Source: Planctomycetota bacterium
GTDB taxonomy: Bacteria; Planctomycetota; Phycisphaerae; Phycisphaerales; UBA1924
Assembly: GCA_014584315.1 (NCBI GenBank)
Contig: JACTNA010000026.1
Coordinates: 19,957-83,956, forward strand
Length of the DNA: 64,000 nt
Direction of reading: 5' to 3'
Made by a program: the position numbers and the translations under genes
Notes under the pieces: model-generated
What the model saw: only the letters and a program-made list of their open reading frames with translations
What the model was told of the DNA's origin: nothing
The model's database searches: none
Part shown: one piece after another, positions 20,061-30,800 of the stretch
Numbering within the stretch: position 1 is the first letter of the stretch
Layout: every line of letters begins with the position of its first letter

Positions 20061-20816
20061 TCAGCGCCGCGAGCCGATCGTCGACGCGGCGAGAGCGATT
20101 CCGGCGGCGGCAAAGAGGATCGTAGCCACCCAGGCGATCGGATCGAAGACACCGGCGAGCGAGGCGTGCAAGGCCCGCGTGGGCCATGTCATCGGGTTGG
20201 CGAGCATCACAACGCGCAGCCAGCCGCTCGCGCCCTCGAGCGGGAAGATCGAGCCGGAGAGCAGCCACATCGGCATGAGCAACAGGTTCATCACGCCGTG
20301 GAAACCCTGCACCGAGTCCACGCGCCAGGCGAGCGCCAGGCCGAGACCCGCCACCCCCGCCGCGATGCACGCGAGCGCGGCGAGCGCGCCCAGATGGCCG
20401 GTCGCGCCGGCGGGCAGCCCGAGGATCGCGGCCGCGGGCAGGAGAAGAGCGGCCTGCGCTGTCGCGACGGCCGCCGACCCCGCAAGTTTCGACCCCCAGG
20501 CGACCCATCGCGGCGCGGGGCTGACCAACACGGACTGGAGGAACCCCGCGTGCCGATCGTCGATCAGCGAGATCGCGCCGAGGATCGCGGTGAACATCAC
20601 GGAGACCGTGAGCACGCCGGGCAGCAGGAACGCGGCGTAGGTCGTCGCCGCGTGCCCCGAGGGGGGGGCGAACGATCTGGCGAACCCGCTGCCGAGCAGG
20701 AGCCACAGCAGGACGGGCGTGCCGACCGTCGCGACGATCCGCGAGGGCTGCCGGACGAAGCGCACGAGTTCGCGCGCGGTCAGGCGGACGAAGGGATGGA
20801 AACCGGCCGCGCTCAC
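20061..20816 (-). CDS. ABC-2 type transporter permease
   Basis: Multiple hydrophobic segments; AAFLLPGVLTVSVMFTAILGAISLIDDRHAGFLQSVLVSP; adjacent to an ABC ATPase. Confidence 0.85.
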   Translation of the reverse strand: MSAAGFHPFVRLTARELVRFVRQPSRIVATVGTPVLLWLLLGSGFARSFAPPSGHAATTYAAFLLPGVLTVSVMFTAILGAISLIDDRHAGFLQSVLVSPAPRWVAWGSKLAGSAAVATAQAALLLPAAAILGLPAGATGHLGALAALACIAAGVAGLGLALAWRVDSVQGFHGVMNLLLMPMWLLSGSIFPLEGASGWLRVVMLANPMTWPTRALHASLAGVFDPIAWVATILFAAAGIALAASTIGSRR

Positions 20817-21814
20817 GACGAGTTCCCTTCGCCGAGCGGGCTGCCGGTGGCGGCGAGGAAGGCGTCGCCGAGCGTCGGCGGAGAGAACTCGAACGGCAGG
20901 CCGAGCCTGGCGAGTTCCGCCGCCGCGCCGGCCAGCGCGTCTCGATCCTCCGCGTGCCCCACGCCCCCGCCGCCGGGTGTCGCGACGACGCGGAGGCCGA
21001 GCCGTTCCATGCGGGTCACGGCGTCGGGATCGGTCGATCGGATCGTCGAGGTGCCGAGCGCGCCGCGCAGGCGTGCGGGCGAGCCGTCCGCCACGATGCG
21101 GCCCTGGTGCATCATCACGACGCGGTCGGCGCGTTCCGCCTCGTCCATCAGGTGCGTGGACATCAGCACCGTCAGGGGCGTGCCCGCATCGGCGGCCTCG
21201 CGGCGCAACTCGGCGATGGCGTCGAGAAACCGGGTGCGAGCGTCGTGGTCAAGCCCGGCCGTCGGCTCGTCGAGCAGCAGGATTGTCGGCCTGTGCAGCA
21301 GGGCGCGGGCGAGGTCGGCGCGTCGGGCCAGGCCGCCGGAGAGCGAGGCGACGCGATCGTCGAGGCGATCGGTGAGGTCAAGGCGTCGGGTGGTGATCGC
21401 GATTCGCTCGACCGCATCCCGCCCGGAAAGGCCGAAGAGCGAAGCCTGCGCGAGCAGGTTCTCGCGTACGGTGAGCAAGCGGTCGAGGCCCGGGGCTTGG
21501 AAGACGACGCCGAGTTGGGCACGGTAGCGGCGGATCTCGCGTGGGTCCGCTCGCCCGCCCGCGACGGTCCGGCCGAGCGACTCAAGCGTGCCGTCGTCCG
21601 GGCGATCGGCCGTGCCGACGAGGCGCATCAGCGTGGACTTGCCGGAGCCGTTGGGGCCGAGCAGGGCGACCCACTCACCCGTCGGCACGGCGAGCGACAG
21701 TCGATCGAGGGCGACACGCGGTTCGCGACGCCGTGAGCCTGGGAACACACGGCGCAGGTCGGCAGCCCGGATGGCGATGCGTGAATCCGTCCTCGCGTCG
21801 GCGTCGTGTGACAT
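20813..21814 (-). CDS. ABC transporter ATP-binding protein
   Basis: Walker A LLGPNGSGKSTLMRLVG, LSGGLARRADLARALLHRP signature, ILLLDEPTAGLD. Confidence 0.93.
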   Translation of the reverse strand: MSHDADARTDSRIAIRAADLRRVFPGSRRREPRVALDRLSLAVPTGEWVALLGPNGSGKSTLMRLVGTADRPDDGTLESLGRTVAGGRADPREIRRYRAQLGVVFQAPGLDRLLTVRENLLAQASLFGLSGRDAVERIAITTRRLDLTDRLDDRVASLSGGLARRADLARALLHRPTILLLDEPTAGLDHDARTRFLDAIAELRREAADAGTPLTVLMSTHLMDEAERADRVVMMHQGRIVADGSPARLRGALGTSTIRSTDPDAVTRMERLGLRVVATPGGGGVGHAEDRDALAGAAAELARLGLPFEFSPPTLGDAFLAATGSPLGEGNSS

Positions 21815-22890
21815 CAGAGGAGGGCGTGGGCCATGCCGTCCGCGACCATCGCGCACAGCAGGATCGGCAGATGCACGATCGAGGCGATGAACACCGGCCG
21901 AGCGAGGTCGCGCCGGCGCGCGGCGGCCAGACGGGCGCAGAGCATGAGGAACGCGCCGCCGGTGACGAGCGCGGCGGCCGTGTAGCCCGGTCCGAGCAGG
22001 CCCGGCATCGCCCAGGCGGGCGCGAGCGTCAGGGCGACGAGGAGCGGCGCGGTCAGGCCGATGGCGATCGCGGTGCGGTGCTCGCCGCGTTCGAGGGCCG
22101 GGAGCACGCGGTACCCGCCGCGGGCGTAGTCCTCACGGTACATCCAGCCGATGGCGAGGAAGTGGGGGAGTTGCCAGACGAACATGATGGCGAAGAGAAC
22201 CAGCGCACCCGGCTCGACGAGAGGGGCGAGGCCCGGCGCGGCCGAGACGGCCGACCAGCCGATCAGCGGGGGGAGCGCGCCGGGGACCGCGCCGATGAGC
22301 GTCGATGTCGCCGTCACGGGCTTCGAGGGCGTGTACACCCAGACGTAGAGGACAACACACGCGAGCGAGACGAGCGCGGGCACGACACCCGCGAGCACCA
22401 GCAGCGTGAGCACGCCGAGCAGCGAGAGTGCAAGTCCGGCCGTGCGAACCGAGGAGGGCGTGAGGCGCCCTTCGGGCAGCGGGCGGGTAGAAGTGCGCTG
22501 CATCAGGGCGTCGCGGTCGCGCTCCATCCACTGGTTCAGCGCGTTCGCGCCCGCGGCTGAGAGCGCCGTGCCGAGCGTCGTTCCCAGCACGAGCACGGCG
22601 AGTTCGCCGAAGGCCCAGCGGTGCCCGGCGGCGTAGCGCTCCAGGGCGCCCATGCCGAAGCCGACGAGCGACGTGATGGTCACGAGCCGGGTGATGCGCG
22701 GCTTGGTCGTCTCGACGATGGCCCGCAGACCGCGGACGGAAGCGAGTTCGCTCAGGTCCGCGGCGGGGATGGGTGTGGATCGGCTCAACGGGCGACTCCG
22801 TCGGTTGTGGCGGGTGAGCGAGGCCGCGGTATTTCGGGCGGACCGGAAGGGCTGCGGTCTGGCAGGAACCGAGTGTAGGCGATACCGCAC
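21814..22890 (-). CDS. ctaB: protoheme IX farnesyltransferase
   Basis: VETTKPRITRLVTITSLVG...NALNQWMERDRDALMQRTSTRPLPEGRL...YTPSKPVTATSTLIGAVPGALPPLIG. Start uncertain. Confidence 0.92.
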   Translation of the reverse strand: MRYRLHSVPARPQPFRSARNTAASLTRHNRRSRPLSRSTPIPAADLSELASVRGLRAIVETTKPRITRLVTITSLVGFGMGALERYAAGHRWAFGELAVLVLGTTLGTALSAAGANALNQWMERDRDALMQRTSTRPLPEGRLTPSSVRTAGLALSLLGVLTLLVLAGVVPALVSLACVVLYVWVYTPSKPVTATSTLIGAVPGALPPLIGWSAVSAAPGLAPLVEPGALVLFAIMFVWQLPHFLAIGWMYREDYARGGYRVLPALERGEHRTAIAIGLTAPLLVALTLAPAWAMPGLLGPGYTAAALVTGGAFLMLCARLAAARRRDLARPVFIASIVHLPILLCAMVADGMAHALL

Positions 22891-23038
22891 AAAGCGTCAG
22901 AGACAGGTCTAGGGGTCGAGCCGAACGCCCCCCGGGGTGTCAGGGGCGGGTCCGGCCCCGGCATCCAAGCCCAAGGCACCCTGTACGAGGCTCTGCCGCC
23001 TGATAGTCTCCGCCTCACGACCGCTCAAGGACGATTCC

Positions 23039-25669
23039 ATGCCGCGCAAGCCGCTCTACTACACCTTCGGCAACCACATGCACTGGGTGGACATGCAGTG
23101 GCTGTGGGGGTACGACGTGCTGCCGGGGTCTGTCCGGGACATGCTGCGCCTGTGCCGCGAGACGGGGGCGCGCGGGTGCGTGAACTTCGACGGCGTCGGG
23201 TACGAGAAAATGGCGGCCGAGTGCCCGGAAGCGCTGGCCGACCTGCGCGAGGCGGTGCGGGCCGGGACGATCGAGCCCGTCGGGTGCTCCTACGGGCAGC
23301 CCTACGGCCTGTTCCAGGGCGGTGAGAGCAACGTGCGGCAGTTCACGTTCGGGGTGCGGAGCGTGCTGCGGCTGCTGGGCGTGCGCCCGCGGACGTTCTG
23401 GGAAGAGGAGTTCTACTTCTTCCCGCAGTTGCCGCAGGTGTTGGCGTCGTGCGGGTTCACGGGGGCGAACCTGTTCTTCCAGTGGACGTGGCACACGCCA
23501 GAGGTGCCGCGCGAGCGAGCGAGCCTGATCCTGTGGGAGGGCGTGGACGGCACGCGCCTGCCGACGCTGCCGCGCAACGAGTTGAACGTGCACCAGTGGC
23601 CGGAGGACTTCAACGGGCTGCTGGAGCAGGGCCTGATCCGGGAGTTGGACTCACCGGCGATCGTGCAGTGGCTGGAGTTGATGCCGAGCCGGGACTGGAT
23701 GTGCCGCAGCGAGGTGCTGCTGCCTCGGCTGAAGGAGTTGTTCGCGGATCCGCGCTTCGAACTGCGCCCGCGGACGTGCGGCGAACTGATCGCGGAGTTG
23801 CGCGACTCGCCCGGCGTCGATCCGCCCGTGCGCGCGTACACGATGGACGACGTCTGGCACGGGATGACGCTGGGGAAGAACGGGGATCGGCACCCGCGTT
23901 CGGGCGGGTTCTGTGAACAGAGTCTGGTCGCGGCGGAAGCGATCGCCGCGCTGATGGGGCTGTTCGGCCGACCGTACCCGAGTTGGGACTTCTACCCCAC
24001 GTGGGAACTGGAGGAGGCCTGGCGCGAAACGCTCGCCGCGCAGCACCACGACAACCACGAGTGCGAGGGCCTCTGTGGGTCCATCGGCGTTGCCTCGTTC
24101 AAACGAGCGGCCGATCTGGCGCGGGGCGTCGGGGACCGTTCGATCGAGACCCTCGCATCGCGGATGGACGCGATCGAGGGCTCGACGGTGGTGTTCAACG
24201 GATCGGGCGTTCCGCGTGACCTGCTCGTCACCACGTCGCTCGACTCGCGCGGGGAGGTGGTAGAGAACGTGCCGGCGTTCGGATACCGGCTCGTCCCCCG
24301 GGCGACCGGGGGGAATCCGAAGGTCAGGGTCTATCGGGAGAAAGGTGCGATCGTCTTCGAGCGGGGCGGCTTCCGCGTCGAGATCGACTCCAAGCGCGGT
24401 GTGATCGCGCAGATTCGGTCGCAGCACTTCCCGGATGGAGTCCTCGCGCCCGATCGCCCGCTGTGCGCGTTCGTGACGGGGCGCGAGGGCGGCGTTGAAG
24501 CGCTCGACGACATCAGGGTCGAACTCGACGATTTTGCGGGGCGTTCCACGGCCTTCATCGCGTGCGCGAGCCGTCGCGGCGACGGCGGCGTGGGGATGCG
24601 GATCTCGCTCGCGCCGCTGCGCGACGCGGTGGATGTCGAGTTTGTCTCCGATCAGGTGCCCGAACTTGCCCCGGGGATGCACGCCGGACTCGCGACCGAC
24701 TTCGCGCCCCGGTTCCGCATCGCGCAGGTCGTTCACGACTATCCGTACGGGATCGGGCGTGCGGAGGCTTCGGCGACGCGCGTGCGCAAGTATCCGACGG
24801 GCGATTGGATGACATCGCCGCAGGTCTTCGAGGAGATTCGCAGGCCGTTCACCGCCCTGCACTTCGTGGACCTGCTCGACGATCGCGGGTGCGGGCTGCT
24901 CTGCACACACTCAGGCTCGCAGCAGTGGTTCCGCACAGACGATGGCGTACGGTGCCTGCTGACGGCTCGTGACCCGTGGGACGAGCAGCGGTACTCCCGG
25001 GACATCGAGGCGGCCGTCACGATCGCGCCCCACGGGCCGATGTCCGACGCAGATCGAGCGCGTCAGACGGCGCGGTCGTGGCTGGTCGGCGTGCATCACG
25101 GCGTTCGCGGCGATCTTCCAGACGTGTTCGGACCGTTCGAGGTGTGTGGGGCGCCGTCGGTGCACGCCGAGGCCTTCCACCGCGATTCCACGAAGTCCGG
25201 CGAGCACCTGCCCGACTGGGCCGGGCATCGGATGGCGCGCGAGTCGGGCGGGGCCTGCACGCACCCGTTCGTCATTCGCCTCGTCGAGTGGGACGGCGAG
25301 CGAGCGGACGTCACGCTCAAACTTCCCGGCCCGGTCGCCCTCGCGGCCAAGACCAATCTCATGGGCGAATGCGGCGATTGGCCCGCCGGGGGTGCGCCGG
25401 CCGATGCTCCGCCGCATCTTCGCGACACCGGTTGGCTCTCAGCCGAGTCGGCGGATCCGCCCGAGTGGGCGCGAGGGGCCGCCTTCAGAGGCCGGCCGAT
25501 CGAGTGGTCGCGCGTGCGCTTCGTCATGCGTCCGCGCGAGATCGCGACCGTCATGGCGGACCTGGTCATGGGGCGCAAGGAGTGGCGCGATCTCGACGCG
25601 AAGCGGGAGGTCTGGGCGACGGTGCATCGGACTTCCGGCACGCACGACACCGAAGGAGCGCGACAGTGA
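23039..25669 (+). CDS. glycoside hydrolase family 38-like (alpha-mannosidase-like) protein
   Basis: ATG at 23039; N-terminal GNHMHWVDMQWLWGYDVLPG, LAAQHHDNHECEGLCGS and STVVFNGSGVPRDLLV resemble GH38; the N-terminal metal motif is divergent. Confidence 0.6.
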   Translation: MPRKPLYYTFGNHMHWVDMQWLWGYDVLPGSVRDMLRLCRETGARGCVNFDGVGYEKMAAECPEALADLREAVRAGTIEPVGCSYGQPYGLFQGGESNVRQFTFGVRSVLRLLGVRPRTFWEEEFYFFPQLPQVLASCGFTGANLFFQWTWHTPEVPRERASLILWEGVDGTRLPTLPRNELNVHQWPEDFNGLLEQGLIRELDSPAIVQWLELMPSRDWMCRSEVLLPRLKELFADPRFELRPRTCGELIAELRDSPGVDPPVRAYTMDDVWHGMTLGKNGDRHPRSGGFCEQSLVAAEAIAALMGLFGRPYPSWDFYPTWELEEAWRETLAAQHHDNHECEGLCGSIGVASFKRAADLARGVGDRSIETLASRMDAIEGSTVVFNGSGVPRDLLVTTSLDSRGEVVENVPAFGYRLVPRATGGNPKVRVYREKGAIVFERGGFRVEIDSKRGVIAQIRSQHFPDGVLAPDRPLCAFVTGREGGVEALDDIRVELDDFAGRSTAFIACASRRGDGGVGMRISLAPLRDAVDVEFVSDQVPELAPGMHAGLATDFAPRFRIAQVVHDYPYGIGRAEASATRVRKYPTGDWMTSPQVFEEIRRPFTALHFVDLLDDRGCGLLCTHSGSQQWFRTDDGVRCLLTARDPWDEQRYSRDIEAAVTIAPHGPMSDADRARQTARSWLVGVHHGVRGDLPDVFGPFEVCGAPSVHAEAFHRDSTKSGEHLPDWAGHRMARESGGACTHPFVIRLVEWDGERADVTLKLPGPVALAAKTNLMGECGDWPAGGAPADAPPHLRDTGWLSAESADPPEWARGAAFRGRPIEWSRVRFVMRPREIATVMADLVMGRKEWRDLDAKREVWATVHRTSGTHDTEGARQ

Positions 25670-26610
25670 GCGGGACCGTCTGCGTCGTCGGCTCGATCAA
25701 CATGGATCTTGTGGTGCGCACGCCTCGACTGCCCGCGCCCGGAGAGACGATCCTGGGCGGGCCGTTCGAGACCTTCCCCGGCGGCAAGGGGGCGAATCAG
25801 GCCGTCGCCGCGGCGCGCATGGGGGCGAGGGTGTCGATGGTCGGGCGCATCGGCGCGGACGACTACGGCCAGACACTCCGGGCCTTGCTCGTTCGCGAGG
25901 GTGTGGACGCCACGGCGATCCGCGCCACGGCCGGCACAGCGACCGGCGTCGGCGTCATTCTCGTGGACGAGCGCACCGGCGAGAACACGATCGTCGTCGC
26001 GCCGGGGGCGAACGCGAGGCTGACCCCCGACGACGTCGAGACCGTCGCGGGGCTGGTGCGTTCCGCGGCCGTGCTGCTCGTGCAACTCGAGACACCGTTC
26101 GGGACCGTGGCGACGGCGATCCGCATCGCGCGCAGTGCGGGGCGGCGCGTGGTGCTGAACGCTGCGCCCGCGGCGGCCGTGCCCGAGGAGATGCTCCGAC
26201 AGGCCGACCTGCTCATCGCGAATCGCGGCGAGGCAGCGCTGCTGACGGACGGCGCGGAAGATGACGATCCTCAGGCCCTGGCACGCGAGGCGTTGCGCCT
26301 CGGATCGGCGGCCGTGGTGGTCACGGCCGGTCCGGACGGCGCGTGCCTGGCCACGAGTGAGGCATCGCTGCGCGTGCCTTCGATCCCGGTGCGCGCTGTG
26401 GACTCGACCGCGGCGGGGGATGCGTTCTGCGGAGCGGTCGCGGCGTGGATGGCCGCGGGGCGACCGACGGAGGAGGCGGTCCGAGCCGGGTGCGTGGCCG
26501 GCGCGCTCGCGGCCACGCGGGCGGGCGCGATACCGTCGCTGCCCACGCGCGCCGAGGTGGAGGAGCGGCTGTGCGTTGCGCAGGCCGCGGACGGGGAGGC
26601 GCGACCGTGA
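25666..26610 (+). CDS. rbsK: ribokinase (PfkB family)
   Basis: GTG at 25666; VCVVGSINMDLVVRTPRLPAPGETILGG...FPGGKGANQAVAAARMGA; DSTAAGDAFCGA. Confidence 0.9.
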   Translation: MSGTVCVVGSINMDLVVRTPRLPAPGETILGGPFETFPGGKGANQAVAAARMGARVSMVGRIGADDYGQTLRALLVREGVDATAIRATAGTATGVGVILVDERTGENTIVVAPGANARLTPDDVETVAGLVRSAAVLLVQLETPFGTVATAIRIARSAGRRVVLNAAPAAAVPEEMLRQADLLIANRGEAALLTDGAEDDDPQALAREALRLGSAAVVVTAGPDGACLATSEASLRVPSIPVRAVDSTAAGDAFCGAVAAWMAAGRPTEEAVRAGCVAGALAATRAGAIPSLPTRAEVEERLCVAQAADGEARP

Positions 26611-27809
26611 CGAGCGAGCGCGCGCCGGGCGCGGGATTCATCGAGCACATCCCGGGCGCTGCGCCGGTCGTTCGACCGGAGCGGCACCCGCGGGCGAAGG
26701 GCGTGGGCGTGCTCGGGCTGCACGAGGGGCGGACGCTGCTGATCGCGCTCGAGTCGCGGTGCGCGTTCGCTCGTGCGGTCGCCGGGTGCGACACGAACAC
26801 CGCCAAGATCGAATCCTCGCGCCGCGAACTTCCCGGGTTGTTCTACACCGATGACTACGAGGCCATGCTCGCGCGTCCCGACGTGGAGATCGTGGCGGTC
26901 TACACGCCGGACCACCTGCACGCCGATCACGTCGAGCGGGCGTTCGAGGCGGGCAAGGACGTGCTCTGCACCAAACCGCTGACGAACTCGCTCGAGGGAG
27001 CGCGGCGCATCCTCGAGTCGGGGCGGCGGACGGGCCGGCGGCTGCTGGTCGGGCAGAGCACACGGTTCTTCGAGCCGTTCCGGCGCCAGCGTGCCGCGCT
27101 CGAACGCGGCGAGTTCGGCGGACTCGACGGCGTCGAGATGGTGGACGCGCACTACATCCACCGCATGGACTGGTATTACCGCAAAAGCCCGTGGGCAGCG
27201 ACGGAGACCGACTGGGTGTTCCTGGGGCTGAGCCACCCGGTCGATCTCGTGCGCTGGTATCTCGGGCGCATCCGCACCGTGCACGCGCTCGGCATCGTGT
27301 CGGCCATGGGGCGTTCCTTCGGCGTGCAAGGGCGCGATGCGTACATCGTCAACATGCTCGCCGAGGACGGGCGGATCGCGCGCGTCATGGGCCACTACGG
27401 CTGCCACGAGTTGCCGACGGCGCGCAACTGCATCGAGTGTCTTGTCTTCGCCTCGGGCGGGACGAGCCTCGCCCAGTACCACGACATGCGGTACCTCCAC
27501 ACGGGTGGTGCCGCACCGAGCGAGGGCGGGGCGGCGTTCCGGCCGGGGACGCACGCCGAGATCGTCGAGGACTATCTCTACGCCGGGCGGCACTACTACT
27601 TCAACAGCGAGGTGCACGGGATGCACTACGGCGAGTTCGCCAACTACGCCGACCACCTCGCTTCGGGGCTGATCGCGGGCGAGCCTCGATCGCCGGGCCT
27701 GGAGGAGGGGGTCGAGACCGTGTGCGTCATGGAGGCGATCCGCCGGTCGGCCGAGAGCGGCGGTCCGGTTGAGATCGGGCCGCTGCTGGAACGCGTCGGC
27801 CTGGCCTGA
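26607..27809 (+). CDS. Gfo/Idh/MocA-family oxidoreductase
   Basis: GTG at 26607; VEIVAVYTPDHLHADHVERAFEAGKDVLCTKPLTNSLEGARRIL. Confidence 0.88.
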   Translation: MTSERAPGAGFIEHIPGAAPVVRPERHPRAKGVGVLGLHEGRTLLIALESRCAFARAVAGCDTNTAKIESSRRELPGLFYTDDYEAMLARPDVEIVAVYTPDHLHADHVERAFEAGKDVLCTKPLTNSLEGARRILESGRRTGRRLLVGQSTRFFEPFRRQRAALERGEFGGLDGVEMVDAHYIHRMDWYYRKSPWAATETDWVFLGLSHPVDLVRWYLGRIRTVHALGIVSAMGRSFGVQGRDAYIVNMLAEDGRIARVMGHYGCHELPTARNCIECLVFASGGTSLAQYHDMRYLHTGGAAPSEGGAAFRPGTHAEIVEDYLYAGRHYYFNSEVHGMHYGEFANYADHLASGLIAGEPRSPGLEEGVETVCVMEAIRRSAESGGPVEIGPLLERVGLA

Positions 27810-27833
27810 CACCCGCTCCCGGGCGGCCAACGA

Positions 27834-30800
27834 TTGCCCGTGTCCGAGGCTGTCGACAACGTGAGGCGGCTGCTCCCGTCGTGCATGGCGACGGATCGAG
27901 ATCGGATCGCGCGCCGGCTGCGGGCGGCGGACCACGCGGGTCGGGGAGATGAAATCCGTTTGTTGCGCGAGCAGGCGGAGCGGTCCTCCCGGCGGGCCGC
28001 GGCGCGGACGGGCCGCATCCGCGACATCGACTACCCGCCGGAACTGCCGATCGTCGCCGAGCGGGAGCGGATCCTCGCCGCGATCCGCGAGCACCAGGCG
28101 GTGGTCGTGTGCGGCGAGACAGGCTCGGGCAAGAGCACGCAACTGCCCAAGTTCTGCCTGGAACTGGGGCGCGGCGCGACGGGCATGATCGGGCACACGC
28201 AGCCGCGCCGCGTCGCCGCCCGGAGCATCGCGGCGAGGGTGGCGACGGAACTGCGCGTGCCGCTGGGGAAGGCGGTCGGCCACAAGGTCCGGTTCAACGA
28301 CCGCACCTCGCCGGACACGCTGGTCAAGGTGATGACGGACGGCGTGCTGCTCGCCGAAACGCAGAGCGACCGCAGGCTGCTCGCCTACGACACGATCATC
28401 ATCGACGAGGCCCATGAGCGCAGCCTGAACGTCGACTTCCTGCTCGGGTACCTGCGTCAACTGCTGCCCAGGCGGCACGACCTGAAGGTGATCGTGACGT
28501 CGGCGACGATCGATCCCGAGCGCTTCAGCCGCCACTTCGGCGGGTGTCCGATCGTCGAAGTCTCGGGGCGGACGTTCCCGGTCGAGGTCCGGCACGCGCC
28601 GCCGGATGCCGCGGACTCGTCGATGGGCGACGCGATCGTTGCCGCGCTGCTCGGCCTCGAGGCCGAAGGCCCCGGCGACGTGCTCGTGTTCCTGCCGGGT
28701 GAGCGCGAGATCCGCGAGGCGGCCGAGGCGTTGCGTGCCGCGCCGGGCGCGGACGGGCGGGAGGTGCTCCCGCTCTACGCGAGGCTCTCGGCGGAGGAGC
28801 AGGATCGCGTGTTCCGGGCGCACGACGGGCGGCGCGTCATCCTGGCGACGAACGTGGCCGAGACGTCGCTCACAGTGCCGGGAGTCCGGTTCGTGATCGA
28901 TACGGGCGTCGCGCGGATCAACCGCTACAGCCCACGCTCACGCATCCAGCGGCTGGAGGTCGAGCCGATTTCGCGGGCGTCCGCGGACCAGCGTGCCGGG
29001 CGGTGCGGACGCGTGCGCGAGGGCATCTGCGTTCGCCTGTACAGCGAGAGCGACTACGAGTCGCGCCCCCGGTTCACCGATCCCGAGATCCTGCGGACAA
29101 ACCTCGCGGGGGTCATCCTGCAGATGGCCGCGCTGCGGCTGGGCGAGGTCGAGCGCTTCCCGTTCGTCGAGGCGCCTTCGGCGCGCATGATCCGCGACGG
29201 ACGCGACACGCTGGTCGAACTGGGCGCGATGGGGCCGGACGGCGGGCTGACCGAGATCGGCCGTCGGCTCGCGAGGCTGCCTGTCGATCCGCGGCTCGGG
29301 CGGATGCTCCTGGCGGCGGAGCGGGAGGGTTCGCTTCGCGAGGCGTTGATCATCGTCGCGGGCCTGACGGTGCGCGATCCGCGCGACAGGCCGATCGACA
29401 AGCGCGACGAAGCGGACGCGGCCCACCGGGCGATCGCCGATCCGCGGTCGGACTTCCTCACGCTCGTGCGCGTGTGGGAGGAGTTCCACAAGGCCGCGCG
29501 GGAGATGTCGCGCCGGGGCCTGCAGGGGTGGTGCCGGGAGCGGTTCCTGTCGCACGCGAGGATGCGCGAGTGGCAGGACGTCCATCACCAGTTGCACGCG
29601 ATGGCGACCGAACTCGGGATGAGGGTCAACGCCTCGCCGCCGCACGAGGACCGCGTGCATCGCGCGCTGCTCACGGGGCTGCTGGTGCACGCGGGCCGGC
29701 TGCGCGAGCGGCACGAGTACGAGGGACCGAGCGGGGCGAGGTTCAGGATCCACCCCGGCTCGGTGCTGCACGGGCGCGATCCGCCCTGGGTCGTCGGGGC
29801 CGAACTGGTGCAGACCACGCGCCTCTACGCGCGGATGGTCGCGCCCGTGCGGGCGTCGTGGCTGGAGCGGCTCGGGTCGCACCTGCTGTCGAGGGCGTTT
29901 TCCGAGCCGCGGTGGGACGCGCGACGAGAGCGTGCGATCGCGTTCGAGACGGTCTCGCTGCTGGGATTGCCGGTGGTCGATCGGCGTCGCGTTGATTTCG
30001 GTGGCGTGAATCCGGCGGAGGCCCGGGCGCTCTTCATCCACCACGCGCTGGTCGAGGGCGGGCACGCGAGCGACGCCGGGTTCGAGCGGCACAACCGGGG
30101 CGTGGTCGAGCGGGTGCGCACGCTGGGCGCGAAACTCCGCCGGGATGAGAGCGTGGCGCAGGTCCAACGCCGATTCGAGTTCTTCGATCGCAGGCTCCCG
30201 GCGGGCGTCTGGACCGGGCGCGCGTTCGAGGCATGGCGCCTGCGGGCCGAGCGCGACAACCCGCGCCTGCTTTTCCTCGACGAGCGTGAACTCGCCGGAC
30301 CGCTCGCGGACGCGGCGTCTGCGGCGTCGTTTCCCGACACGGTGCGCGTCGACGGCGTGGACCTGCCCATCGCGTACTCGCACGATCCCGGGGCGGATAC
30401 GGACGGCGTGACCTTGACCGTGCCGCTCGGCGCGGCGTGGTCGCTGACGCAGGCGGTCGTGGACTGGGCCGTACCGGGGCACGTGCGCGACGCGGCCGTC
30501 GCACTCGTGCGGACGCTCCCGCGGGCGGCACGGCGTTCGCTCGGCCCCGCGCCCGACATCGCGGATTCGTTCCTGGCGTCGTCGCCCGATCGTTCCCGCC
30601 CGCTGGTCGAGGGGCTTGCCGCGTTCATCAGCCGCACGCGAGGCGTGACCGTGCGTCCCGGCGATTTCGCGCCCGATGCCGTGCCGGATCACCTTCGAGC
30701 GCGCGTTGTGGTGGTTGACGAAGCGGGGCGTGCGGTGACCTCGGGTCGCGGCGTCGCTCTCGTGCGCGCGTCGATCCGCGGCGACCTGGCGTGTGCGCTC

